From NCBI RefSeq assembly GCF_000092925.1, contig NC_014217.1, positions 2,852,001 through 2,916,000 of the forward strand: a stretch of DNA of 64,000 bases. Direction: 5' to 3'. The notes under the pieces were generated by a model. The model was not told where the DNA came from, did no database searches, and worked only from the letters and a program-made list of their open reading frames with translations. Each line of letters starts with the position of its first letter. Positions within the stretch are counted from its first letter, which is position 1. This document shows, in pieces, positions 47,858 through 58,072 of this stretch. The stretch is from Ancylobacter novellus DSM 506 (GTDB taxonomy: Bacteria; Pseudomonadota; Alphaproteobacteria; Rhizobiales; Xanthobacteraceae). The translations under genes and the position numbers were made by a program.

Positions 47858-48914
47858 TCGATCCTCCCTGTGCTGCCGGGCGATCCTGCGCGGCGCGATA
47901 GGCCGTTCCATAGCCGCGATATTGATCGACGATGTCCTGCATGGCGGCGCGCCTGACGTCGTTGAGCCGGGCGATCGGACGCGCCGGACGCCCGCCCCAG
48001 AGCCAGCCGCCTTCGAGCTGCTGCTGCGGCGTGGTCGTGGACCCGGCGGCGAGCAGCACGTCGTCGTCGACGACGGTGCCGGCTGCGAGATCGGCGCCGA
48101 TGCCGATCAGCGCATGCGCGCCGATCCGGCCCGCGCGTATCTGCACGTTGTGGCCGATGGTGGTGCCCGGACCGATGACGACCCCGCCTTCGGAGGCATC
48201 GATGCGGGTATTGTCCTGGACGTTGGTGTTTGCGCCGATGGCGATGGAGGCATGCGCCGCATCCAGCCGGCAGCCGAACAGGATGCTCACCCCGGCCGCC
48301 AGCTCGACCCGGCCGGCGAGGCGCGCGGTCCTTCCGACGAAGACGTCAGGATGGACTTGGCCGGCCGCCTCTCCGGCCGCGGCCGTGAACAGGGAGGGCG
48401 CCACCGTTTCCTGGAGGAGCCGCGCCCGCTCTTCCAGCTCGCCCGGCACCAGTTCGCGGATCGGCTTGGCCGGGCTTCCGGCATAGGCGAAGCCGCTGTT
48501 CAGCGTCGAGCGCGGGAAGACGATGGAGCCGGCCTCGATGAGAACGCCGTCCTCCACCACGGAGCCGTCGAGCACCACCACCCTGTCCTCGATCACGCAG
48601 TCATTGCCGACCGTGCAGGCGTGGACGACGGCGTCGCGTCCCACGGCCACCCTGTCGCCGATGATCGCGGGATAGACCTCATGGGCGATATGGACGGTCG
48701 ACATATCCCCGAGATGGAAATCGTCGCCGATCCGCACGAAATGCCCGTCGGCACGAATGACGGTTCCGGCGCCGAGCGAGGCCCGCGCGCCGAGCGTCAC
48801 CCGGCCGAGAACGCTCGCGTCAGTGCCGCACAAGAGCGGCTCGCCCGCGAAGTGCGGCCAGGTTCCCTCGAAGGGAAGGATGAAGGGGGTGACGTGAGTG
48901 AGTGCGCTCGCCAT
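47817..48914 (-). CDS. two-domain gamma-carbonic-anhydrase-like hexapeptide-repeat protein
   Basis: A 365-residue protein made of two tandem left-handed beta-helix domains (about 20-155 and 190-320), each ending in an AGSPAKPIREL / GGRPARPIARL-type helix start, as in YrdA, PaaY and CaiE. Domain 1 has His75 (MSTVHI) and His98 (VVHAC) at the first and third metal positions of gamma carbonic anhydrase but Arg93 at the second. Domain 2 has His255 (TIGHN) at the second position but Ile238 and Arg260 at the other two. PaaY-type proteins are thioesterases for stalled CoA intermediates, so a CoA-ester clearing role here is a reasonable guess. It starts 8 bp after the mutase stop and overlaps the adenosyltransferase gene by 41 bp. 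Confidence 0.85.
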   Translation of the reverse strand: MASALTHVTPFILPFEGTWPHFAGEPLLCGTDASVLGRVTLGARASLGAGTVIRADGHFVRIGDDFHLGDMSTVHIAHEVYPAIIGDRVAVGRDAVVHACTVGNDCVIEDRVVVLDGSVVEDGVLIEAGSIVFPRSTLNSGFAYAGSPAKPIRELVPGELEERARLLQETVAPSLFTAAAGEAAGQVHPDVFVGRTARLAGRVELAAGVSILFGCRLDAAHASIAIGANTNVQDNTRIDASEGGVVIGPGTTIGHNVQIRAGRIGAHALIGIGADLAAGTVVDDDVLLAAGSTTTPQQQLEGGWLWGGRPARPIARLNDVRRAAMQDIVDQYRGYGTAYRAAQDRPAAQGGSNGTSPIADRHPDR

Positions 48915-50579
48915 GGGAAGACTCAGAACACCGGCGTTTCGCGGTAGGTGCCCCACACGCCCTTCAGCGTCTCGATGATGTCGCCCATCGTCGCCCCGGC
49001 GCGGACCAGTTCGATGGTGATCGGCATGATATTCTGGGAGGGGTCGCGGGCCGTCTCTACGAGCTGTTGCAGCAGCAGGTCGAACTTCACCGCATCCCGT
49101 TCACGGCGCACGCGCTGGGTGCGGGCGATCTGGCGGGCCGCCGTCGTCTGGTCGTAGGGATGGGTGTGGATGACGGGGTCCGGCGTGTCGTCGACGAAGC
49201 AGTTGACGCCGATGACCGGCTTCTCGCCGGACTGCTTGCGCAGGGCGGTCTCATAGGCGAAGTCGGCGATGTGGCGCTGGAACCAGCCTTCCTGGATGAG
49301 CTTGAGCGTGCCGCCGCGCTCCTCGACCTCCTCAAGGATGTCGAAGATCCGCTTCTCATATTCGGTGGTCAGGGACTCCACGTAATAGGAGCCGCCCAGC
49401 GGGTCGACGACCTGCGTGACGTTGGTCTCCTCGGCGATCACCTGCTGCGTGCGCAGCGCCATGCGCATCGCATCCTCGGTGGGGATGGCGAAGGCCTCGT
49501 CATAGCCGTTGGTGTGTAGCGACTGGGTGCCGCCCAGCGCGGCGGCGAGCGCCTGCATGGCGGTGCGCACGACATTGACCATGTATTGCGGCTTGGTCAG
49601 CGAGGCCGCCGCGGTCTGGCAATGGAAGCGCAGGCGCATGGATTCCGGGTTCTGCGCCCCGAAGCGCTCCTTCATGATCTTGGCGTAGCAGCGCCGCAGG
49701 GCGCGAAACTTCGCGATCTCCTCGAAGAAGTCCGCCTGGCAGACGAAGAAGAAGGCGAGCCGCGGGGCGAATTCGTCCACCTGCATGCCGGTCTTGAGCA
49801 CTTCCTCGACATAGACGATCAGGTTGGCGAGGGTGAAGGCGGCCTCGTGCAGCGGCGAGGAACCCGCTTCCGAGATGTGGTAGCCGGAAATGTTGATCGG
49901 GTTGTACCGCTTCATGTTCCGGGCGCAGTAGGTGATGCAGTCGCGGACGATGCGCACCGACGGCTCGATGGGGAAGACGTATTCCTTCTGCGCCATGTAC
50001 TCCTTGAGGATGTCCGCCTGGATCGTCCCCGAGAGCTTGTTGAGGTCGTAGCCGCGCTTCTCGGCGAGCACGATGTACATGGCGAGCAGGATCCAGGCCG
50101 ACGGATTGATCGTCATGGAGACGGAGATCTTCTCCAGATCGATGCCATCGAACAGGGCCTCCATGTCGGCCAGCGTGTCGATGGCGACACCCTCGCGGCC
50201 GACCTCGCCCTCGCTCATCGGATGGTCGGAATCGTAGCCCATCAGGGTCGGCATATCGAAATCGGTCGAGATGCCGGTCTGGCCCTGCGCGATCAGGTAT
50301 TTGAAGCGCTTGTTGGTGTCCTCGCCGGTGCCGAAGCCGGCGATCTGGCGCATGGTCCAGGTCCGCGAGCGGTACATGGTCGGATAGGGGCCGCGGGTGA
50401 ACGGGTAGCGGCCGGGCAGGCCGATATCCTCGACCGGCGTGTCGGCGAGGTCGGCGGCGGTGTAGGTGCGCTTTACCGGGACGTCGCCGAGCGTGAAGAA
50501 GTCGCTCCGGCGCTCCGCCTGCTTGCGCAGGAACTGCGCGACCTCGTTCGCCTCCCAGTCCCGTTCCTCGGCGCGAAGC

Positions 50580-51598
<1,019 letters not shown>

Positions 51599-51602
<4 letters not shown>

Positions 51603-53029
51603 GCGCCGCTCTCCGCCTCGATCTGGGCGTACATCTCGCGAAAGACGGAGCGGTCGTCGGTGACGCGGCGCGCCTTGAAGTCGGTGCGCGGCAGGGTGCC
51701 CTTGGCGACGATCTCGGCCCTTGTGCGAAGCCCGAGCAGCTTCTGGATGCGATGGCTGACATCGGCGCGGAAGCGCTCCAGCTCGCCGCCGGCGAAGGTG
51801 CCCTCATCCGCCTCGACCCGCAGCAGCAGCTCGTCCATCGCGGCTTCGCGGGTGATGACGATCTGGTGCTCGCCGCCATAGCCGGGCGTCTGGTTGAGCG
51901 CCGCGTCGATCTCGCTCGGATAGACGTTCTCGCCGCGGATGGTGAACATGTCGTCGATCCGGCCGAAGATTCCGTGCGGGAGCCGCGGATAGGTGCGCCC
52001 GCACGGGTTCGGCCCGTCCTGCCAGAGCGTCAGGTCGCCGGAGGCGAGGCGGATCATCGGCTGCGAGGTTCGCTCCAGATGGGTGTAGACCGGCGTGCCG
52101 CGCTGGCCGTAGGGGACGCGCCGCATCGTCGCGGGATCGCAGACCTCGGTGTAGACGATGTCCTGCCAGCAGAGCATGCCCTCGGTCTCGGCCGAGCCGG
52201 CGACGTTCATCCACGGCGTCATCTCGGCCATCGAGCCGCAGTCGAAAACCTTCGCGCCGAACAGATCGGCGATGCGGTCCCGCACGCCGGGGATCGACGC
52301 CCCCGGCTCGCCCGAGAAGAACATGTATTTGAGGCCGAACTCCCGCGGGTTGAGGCCCTCGTCGCTCGCGGCCTGGGCGAGATGCAGCGCGTAGGTGGGC
52401 GTGCCGTAGAAGCCCGCCGGCTTCATGGTGTCGAGCCATTGCGCGCAGCGTATCGTCATCCCCGGAGCGCCGGCCCCGAACGGGAACGCCTTGGCGCCGA
52501 GGCGTTCGGCGCCCGACAGAGCGCCCCAGCTTCCCATGTAGAGGCTGAGGATCGCGGCGATGCAAATCATGTCGCCGGGGCGCATGCCCATCGCCCACAT
52601 GATGCGGGCATGGGCGTTGGCGATGGCGATCCAGTCGTTGCGGCCGATGGCGAAGGCGGTGGGGCGCCCCGTCGTGCCGCTGGTCCCGTGGATATGGAAC
52701 ACCTCGGCGTCGGGGATGCACAGATAGTCGCCGAAGGGCGGCGACAGCGCCTGCGATTCCCTCAGCTCCTTCTTGGTGACGACCGGGACCCGGTCCTCGA
52801 AATCCTCCAGCGAGCGCAGCTGGTCGGGATGGAAGCCGGCCTCGTTCCAGCGGCGGCGGTAGAAGGGCGAGTGGTCATAGGCATAACGGCAGACGACGCG
52901 CAGCCGCTCCAGTATCGCCTTCTCGCGATCGCCGGCCGGCATGGTCTCGCGCTGCCGGAACCAGTAGCGGCTGTCGGCCGGGGGAAGATATGAGGCGTCG
53001 TAGGAGGGCGGGAAGGACCAGGATTCCAT
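51599..53029 (-). CDS. hcl: AMP-forming CoA ligase, probable 2-hydroxyisobutyrate-CoA ligase
   Basis: A 476-residue adenylate-forming enzyme of the phenylacetate-CoA-ligase type. Motifs: phosphate-binding HGTSGTTGRPT (114-124), YMFFSGEPGASIPG, the hinge region FGRIDDMFTIRGENVYPSEID and the C-terminal catalytic lysine in LPRTDFKARRVTD. The length matches the hydroxyisobutyrate ligase known from Aquincola, and the operon context with HcmA/HcmB makes 2-hydroxyisobutyrate (or a close 2-hydroxy acid) the likely substrate. It starts 15 bp after the hcmB stop with a Shine-Dalgarno of the GAGGGGG type. Confidence 0.85.
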
Positions 53030-53044
53030 GGCGCGCCCTCCCCC

Positions 53045-53452
53045 TCACCGCTCGCCGCGTTCAGTGACGAGGCGCGTCAGCGTCTCGACGATCTCGTCCG
53101 GCGGCGTGTCCTGAAGCAGGACCTCCCGCACCCCCATCCTCTTGATCTCGACGACATCCTCGTCCGGCATCACCCCGCCGGCGACGACGATCATGTCCTC
53201 GGCGCCCTTGCTGGCCAGAAGCTGGAAGATCTTCGGGAAGACGGTGAGCTGCACGCCGGAGAGCAGGCTGACGCCGAGCACGTCCACGTCCTCCTGGATC
53301 GCGGCGGTCACGACCTCCTCGGGCGTGCGGTGCAGGCCGGAATAGATGACGTCCATGCCGGCGTCGCGCAGGGTTCGGGCCACCACCTTCACGCCGCGAT
53401 CATGGCCGTCGAGGCCAACCTTCGCGAGAAGCACACGGATGGGCTGCGTCAC
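53045..53452 (-). CDS. hcmB: 2-hydroxyisobutyryl-CoA mutase, small cobalamin-binding subunit
   Basis: A 135-residue B12-binding Rossmann-like domain with the base-off/His-on signature DGHDRG (Asp15, His17, Gly20), LSGVQLTVFPKI and GGVMPDEDV. As a stand-alone subunit it completes the split mutase with HcmA. It is the first gene of the operon, 136 bp from the divergent regulator gene. Confidence 0.93.
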   Translation of the reverse strand: MTQPIRVLLAKVGLDGHDRGVKVVARTLRDAGMDVIYSGLHRTPEEVVTAAIQEDVDVLGVSLLSGVQLTVFPKIFQLLASKGAEDMIVVAGGVMPDEDVVEIKRMGVREVLLQDTPPDEIVETLTRLVTERGER

Positions 53453-53485
53453 TTCAGGCCTCCCTCGTCGAGTTTCTTATTGAAC

Positions 53486-53497
53486 TCTGAATTCAGA
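53486..53497. promoter_or_regulatory. 12-bp palindrome in the hcmB/regulator intergenic region
   Basis: tctgaattcaga is perfectly symmetric and sits 34 bp from hcmB and 92 bp from the regulator start. FCD-type GntR regulators often bind short palindromes in shared promoter regions, so this is a candidate operator. Confidence 0.45.
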
Positions 53498-53588
53498 ACT
53501 CCGAACGCAGAGTGCAAGCACCTTGTAGCTCTGTCAAGCGGCAGCCATATTCCTGCGTGGCACCACGATTCTTGCGGAGGATGCGGGC

Positions 53589-54260
53589 TTGGAGTCCCTG
53601 GAAGCGCCGAAAAGCCTTGTCGACCAAGCCTATGAGGTGATCCTCGACGCCCTCTGCGACGGGACCTTCAAGCCCGGCGAGCGGCTGACGCAGGAGGACA
53701 TCGCGGCGCGCCTCAAGGTCTCCCGGCAGCCGGTCACGCATGCGCTGGTCGTGCTGAAGGCGCAGGGCTTCCTCGCCCAGTCGGGCCGGCGCGGCCTGAT
53801 CGTGACGCCGGTCGACGCCGCCTTCTTCGAGGCGATCTATCAGTTCCGCTCGGCCGTGGAGCCGCTCGCCGTGCGGCTGGCGACGCCGCGTCTGACCAAG
53901 CAGGCGATCCTGCGCGGCCGCTCATTGATCGAGCATGGCCGCAACATGGTCGTGGCCGGCGATGCCCGCGCCGGCCTGCAGGCCGACATGGACTTCCATT
54001 CCTTCATCTACGACCTGTCCGGCAATCCCATCGTCGGCGAGACGATGCGCCTGCACTGGCGCCACCTGCGCCGGGCCATGGGGCAGGTGCTGCGCTATCC
54101 GGGAATGTCGATCAGCGTCTGGCAGGAGCACGGGCGGATACTGGAAGCCATGATCCGCGGCGATGCCGAAGGCGCGGCCGAACTCATGCGCCGGCACCTG
54201 ATCGAGGCCTATGAGCGGGTCGAAAAACCGAGCCAGGCTCCGACCGACGCGGATGATTGA
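53589..54260 (+). CDS. GntR-family regulator, FCD subfamily
   Basis: A 223-residue regulator with an N-terminal winged helix (LVDQAYEVILDALCDGTFKPGERLTQEDIAARLKVS) and a C-terminal FCD ligand-binding helical bundle (about 85-210). Metal/carboxylate-binding positions may include DFHSFIYD and the His residues of HWRHLRRAMG. FCD regulators sense organic acids. The start is TTG, supported by GGAGG ten bases upstream and by the family's N-terminus. It is divergent from the mutase operon and probably represses it until its substrate or a CoA ester is present. Confidence 0.9.
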   Translation: MESLEAPKSLVDQAYEVILDALCDGTFKPGERLTQEDIAARLKVSRQPVTHALVVLKAQGFLAQSGRRGLIVTPVDAAFFEAIYQFRSAVEPLAVRLATPRLTKQAILRGRSLIEHGRNMVVAGDARAGLQADMDFHSFIYDLSGNPIVGETMRLHWRHLRRAMGQVLRYPGMSISVWQEHGRILEAMIRGDAEGAAELMRRHLIEAYERVEKPSQAPTDADD

Positions 54261-54412
54261 CCGCGTCGGTCGAAGACCCTTCAGGACTGAATCCGACTGA
54301 GCGCCCCCTCGACGGCACCCTCGACATCACCGGCGCGCCCGGCCTCGGCACGGGCGTGAAGGACAGGACGGCGGATCTTCAGACGACGACAATCCGCTCG
54401 CGCCGGTCGCGG

Positions 54413-55960
54413 TCAAGACGAGCCGAGACAATCGGCCTGCCCGCCATCGGCACGACGTCGACCATGTGGCCGTTCCAGACGCCCTTCTTCTGCAGGCGCG
54501 GCAAACCGCCAGGCGAGACTGACGCTCAGAGCCGCGCCGGCGGCGAGGCAGGCGGCGATGCAGAGGATGGCGACGACGAAGGCCTGGGTGATGGCCGCCG
54601 GATCGGAGCGCGTGCCGAGGACGGCGTAGAAAATCCCACCGTTCACGGCGACGCTGAGCGCGGCGCTGATCTGCAGGGTCGAACTGGCGATGCCGGCGAT
54701 CATGCCGGAAAACGCCGGCGCGACGCGGCCCGTCACCATCCGCATCAATGTCGGCAGGGCGAGCCCTTGTCCGAGACCGATGACGAACAGGATGACGGCC
54801 AGCGGCACGGGCGCAGGCACCGCGCCGGTCGGCGTCGCCAGGATGGCCCAGATCAGGCCGGCGAACCCGACGCTCTCCAGCCCCATGCCGATCGCATTGA
54901 CATAGGCGCCGAGGATCCGCCGGCAGATGGGGGTCGCCAGCGGCCCCAGCAGGAATCCCGCACCGAAGGGCAGGAAGACCAGGCCGGCACTCAGGGCGGT
55001 CACATGCAGCGCGTTCTGCAGATAGACCGAGAACAGCAGGAAGAAGGGCGTGATCCCGTAGAACAGCAGTGCGATCAGCAGCGCGCGGCCCAGCCCCGGC
55101 GCCTGGATCGAAGCCGGATCGATCAGGGGTGTGCCGCCCTTGTGAGCCAGTCGGGTCTCATAACGCCAGAAGAGCCACCCAAGCGCCGGCGCCGCAATGA
55201 GCGACAGCCAGGACCAGAGGGGCCAGCCCGCCTCACGCCCCTCGATCAGCGGCACGATCAGCGCCGCCAACGTCATGATCGACAGGACCGTGCCGCCAAG
55301 ATCCAGCTTGCGCGGCTCCGGTGCCCGCGTCTCCTTCAGCAGGGGAAGTCCGAACAGCACGACCAGGACCGCCACCGGCAGGTTGACGATGAAGATCGCC
55401 CTCCACCCCAGCCCCAGGAGATCGAGCGAAATCAGGATGCCGCCCAGCGCCTGCCCGACCACCGCGGCCAGGCCGAACACCGCGCCATAAAGGCTGAGGG
55501 CGAGCGGTTTCTCCGATTCAGGGAAAATCGCCTGCACCGAGGCGAGCGCCTGCGGGGCCATCACCGCCGCCGTCACGCCCTGCAATGCGCGCCCGGCGAT
55601 CAGCGCCCAGGGCGACCAGGCGAAGCCGCACAGCGTCGAGGCGGCGGCAAAGCCGACCAGGCCGAGGAAGAACATGCGGCCGCGGCCATACAGGTCGCCG
55701 AGGCGCCCGCCGGTGATCAGCGTCACGGCGTAGAGCGCGGCGTAAGCGGAAATGACGAGCTGCTCGGCGGAGGACGACGCGGCCAATTCCGCCCGGATCG
55801 AGGGAAGCGCGACATTGACGATGAAGAAATCGAGCGGTGGCAGGAACGCGCCGACCAGCAGGATCGCGAACATGAGCCAGCGGCGCGGTTCGCGCGGGGC
55901 GACACCATCCCGGAACCGGACAGCCGGTGAGGTTTCTGCTTGCGATAATGTCGTGCTCAC
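54413..55960 (-). CDS. MFS transporter, DHA2 (14-helix) type
   Basis: A 515-residue inner-membrane exporter of the EmrB/QacA type. Helix 1 motif DFFIVNVALPSI, the loop 2-3 motif GGRLGDLYGRGRMF and the antiporter motif region VFGLAAVVGQALGGIL are visible; about 14 hydrophobic segments span the chain. The start is GTG. It is 100 bp downstream of the EthD gene on the same strand. The 152 bp between its end and the GntR gene hold no recognised gene. Confidence 0.9.
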   Translation of the reverse strand: MSTTLSQAETSPAVRFRDGVAPREPRRWLMFAILLVGAFLPPLDFFIVNVALPSIRAELAASSSAEQLVISAYAALYAVTLITGGRLGDLYGRGRMFFLGLVGFAAASTLCGFAWSPWALIAGRALQGVTAAVMAPQALASVQAIFPESEKPLALSLYGAVFGLAAVVGQALGGILISLDLLGLGWRAIFIVNLPVAVLVVLFGLPLLKETRAPEPRKLDLGGTVLSIMTLAALIVPLIEGREAGWPLWSWLSLIAAPALGWLFWRYETRLAHKGGTPLIDPASIQAPGLGRALLIALLFYGITPFFLLFSVYLQNALHVTALSAGLVFLPFGAGFLLGPLATPICRRILGAYVNAIGMGLESVGFAGLIWAILATPTGAVPAPVPLAVILFVIGLGQGLALPTLMRMVTGRVAPAFSGMIAGIASSTLQISAALSVAVNGGIFYAVLGTRSDPAAITQAFVVAILCIAACLAAGAALSVSLAWRFAAPAEEGRLERPHGRRRADGGQADCLGSS

Positions 55961-56060
55961 GGGTGCTGCTTTCGGTTCTCGATGGTGAACTTGCCGTGGC
56001 CGAGCCCATCGGGCCCGGACGGATGAAGCCGGAATTCAGGCCTGTCGCGCTGCGATCCGC

Positions 56061-56360
56061 TCAGAGCGGGGCCGCCAGGCTGCGCTGCGGCTTGACGGCG
56101 GTGACGAGATCGACGTCGGCCATCACCCGCGCCGTTTCCGGCGAGGCCAGCGCCGCTTCCATGGCCGCCTTATCCCGGAAGACACAGGTCGCGATGGCGA
56201 TCAGGCCGCCACCGTCTCCCTGTGGGAAAAAGCCGGCGAGGCGTTCGAGCCCGTAGGGACCCCAGCATTCGCGCACGAGAGGAAAATGGACGTCGATCCA
56301 GTGCTCGCGGTCGAACGGGGTATCGGCATTGCCGGCATAGGTTACGTACATGGTGGTCAT
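56061..56360 (-). CDS. EthD-type small protein
   Basis: A 99-residue ferredoxin-like (dimeric alpha/beta barrel) protein: TMYVTYAGNADTPFDREHWIDVHFPLVREC, GLERLAGFFPQGDGG, and DKAAMEAALASPETARVMADVD. The His of DVHFPL is the conserved EthD residue. Such proteins assist or carry out breakdown of ethers and quinone-like compounds. Neighbours are a divergent LysR regulator and the MFS exporter. Confidence 0.82.
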   Translation of the reverse strand: MTTMYVTYAGNADTPFDREHWIDVHFPLVRECWGPYGLERLAGFFPQGDGGGLIAIATCVFRDKAAMEAALASPETARVMADVDLVTAVKPQRSLAAPL

Positions 56361-56536
56361 GGGAGACCTGCTCCGCGATGGGTGTCGAAATCGGTCGGGG
56401 CAAGCGCCGCCCATCCGGCGCCATTGGCCCGGACCGGCTCGCCGTCCCCAATCGGATGAAGAGAAGGTAGGTGCTTGGATTTGTTCCGTAACTGACAGTA
56501 TCGTACGCCCGCTGTTCATTTTTGTGCGGGACGCCG

Positions 56537-57397
56537 ATGGAGTGGAGCGACGTCAGGATCTTCTTGGCCATAGCCCGTTCCGGCACGCTGGGCGCGGCCG
56601 CCCGCACGCTTCATCTGAGCCATCCGACGGTCGGACGCCGGCTGCGGGCGCTCGAACAAGCGACCGGCCATACGCTGTTTCAGAGAACGGCCGACGGTTT
56701 CGTCCTGACGGAAGAGGGCAACGCCGTCCTCCCTCTGGCGGAACAGATGGAAGAAGGCGCCCTGGCCATGGAACGGCGGCTCGCCGGGCAGGAGCAGAAT
56801 CTTCAGGGCACGTTGCGCATATCTTCCGCCGACTGGTTCGGCGCCTACGTCCTGCCGCCGATCATCGCCGACTATGCGAAGACCTATCCCCACGTCGACA
56901 TCGAGGTTCTGACGGGCACCCGCCTGTTCAGCCTCGCCCAGCGTGAGGCCGACATCGCCTTCCGGATCGTCCCGTTCGACAGTCCCGATGTCGTGCAGCG
57001 ACGGCTGATCCGGCTGGCCTACGGGGCCTATGTCGCGGCAGGCTCTCCCGAGCCGGTCTATGGCGACGGAGCCGGCTTTCGGCTCATCACCCACGACACG
57101 TCGACTGGCCAGTTCCCCGATATCGCCTGGCTCACGGAGAGCTTCCCGAATGCGAGGCCGATCCTGCGTTCGAACAACCGCAATGTGCAGGGTCGCATGT
57201 GCAGCCAGGGCGTCGGCATCTGCGTGCTGCCGCAGGTCGTCGGCAATCAGATGCCGGCACTACGCCGGCTCAACCTGCCGGCGGAGCCACCCGGACGGGA
57301 CATCTGGATGGGCTATCACCGCGACATCAGGCGACTTCAGCGCCTGCGGGCCTTCATCACCACGATGACCCAACACATCGCGAACGCTCAAGCCTGA
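56537..57397 (+). CDS. LysR-family transcriptional regulator
   Basis: A 286-residue LysR protein. The winged helix is at the N-terminus (FLAIARSGTLGAAARTLHLSHPTVGRRLRALE) and the substrate-binding domain spans about 90-280 (LRISSADWFGAYVLPPIIADY, CSQGVGICVLPQVVGN). It is divergent from the EthD/MFS pair, with 176 bp between, and likely controls it. A strong ribosome site is not evident. Confidence 0.92.
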   Translation: MEWSDVRIFLAIARSGTLGAAARTLHLSHPTVGRRLRALEQATGHTLFQRTADGFVLTEEGNAVLPLAEQMEEGALAMERRLAGQEQNLQGTLRISSADWFGAYVLPPIIADYAKTYPHVDIEVLTGTRLFSLAQREADIAFRIVPFDSPDVVQRRLIRLAYGAYVAAGSPEPVYGDGAGFRLITHDTSTGQFPDIAWLTESFPNARPILRSNNRNVQGRMCSQGVGICVLPQVVGNQMPALRRLNLPAEPPGRDIWMGYHRDIRRLQRLRAFITTMTQHIANAQA

Positions 57398-57443
57398 GCA
57401 AGAGCGCCGGAGGCCGGTCGCCCGCATCACCCCAAGCAGCGGT

Positions 57444-57508
57444 GAGCCGGGATCGCTCTCCGTTCTGACAACGATCCCGGATCGGCCTTCGGCCATCCGG
57501 GATGACGC
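57444..57508. repeat. family C palindromic element, copy 2 (partial)
   Basis: Shares gagccgggatcgctctccg, gatcccggat and ccgggatgacg with copy 1 at 30.4 kb, but lacks the left edge. It lies in the gap before the DUF930 gene. Confidence 0.75.
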
Positions 57509-57530
57509 CCATTAGGGGATCAAGCAGTCC

Positions 57531-57941
57531 CTACGGCGCCACCAGATAATGCGCGCCCCATTCCGAGTTCGGGATCGCCGCGCCGAGCTTGTACTCGAAG
57601 CTCTTCACCTCCAGCCCCTCGTTCTGCGTCTCGCAGTCATAGGCGATGTGGTACCAGGTGCCGCCGGAACGGATCGCCGCGCCCGGCGCCCTGATGCGCG
57701 CGCCCTTTATCACCGGGTCGCGATAGGCATAGGCGACCAGCTCGTCCGGCTTCATGCCCTTCACATTGCGCTGCACCTCGCCCATGGCGCGGGCGTTGCA
57801 GCGCTGCTCGATGCGCTCGGAGGGGTCGAGCAGCAGCATCTGCTCGTCGGGCGAGCGAGCCTGCGCCGGGGTGAGATCGGCGAGCAGCAGGACGCCGCCG
57901 CAGGCAAGGACGGCGAGGCTGAGAATGGTCGAGCGCGGCAT
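57531..57941 (-). CDS. secreted DUF930 family protein
   Basis: A 136-residue protein with a signal peptide (MPRSTILSLAVLACGGVLLL, cleavage near AQA at residue 28). The mature domain has the DUF930 pattern LLLDPSERIEQRCNARAMGEV, PDELVAYAYRDPVIKG, GAAIRSGGTWYHIAYDC and the paired cysteines in EQRC and YDCE. Function is unknown; the family is confined mostly to Hyphomicrobiales. Confidence 0.87.
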   Translation of the reverse strand: MPRSTILSLAVLACGGVLLLADLTPAQARSPDEQMLLLDPSERIEQRCNARAMGEVQRNVKGMKPDELVAYAYRDPVIKGARIRAPGAAIRSGGTWYHIAYDCETQNEGLEVKSFEYKLGAAIPNSEWGAHYLVAP

Positions 57942-58072
57942 GGACAGGCGAATCCCCTCTCATCGCAATTCAGTTCAATATTCGACTTATGTCCATCCTG
58001 TGGCTTCACATCCGCGTTGTGACGCAGGCCGCTCGTGTTGCCGGGGCACGCGGGGCGGATTAGAACCGCCCC

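Noticed and set aside
54257..54412. Short stretch after the GntR gene that reads as a possible decayed protein end (LDGTLDITGAPGLGTGV)
   Set aside because: It has a faint resemblance to an enolase-superfamily C-terminus, but is too short and not supported by any other frame or context.
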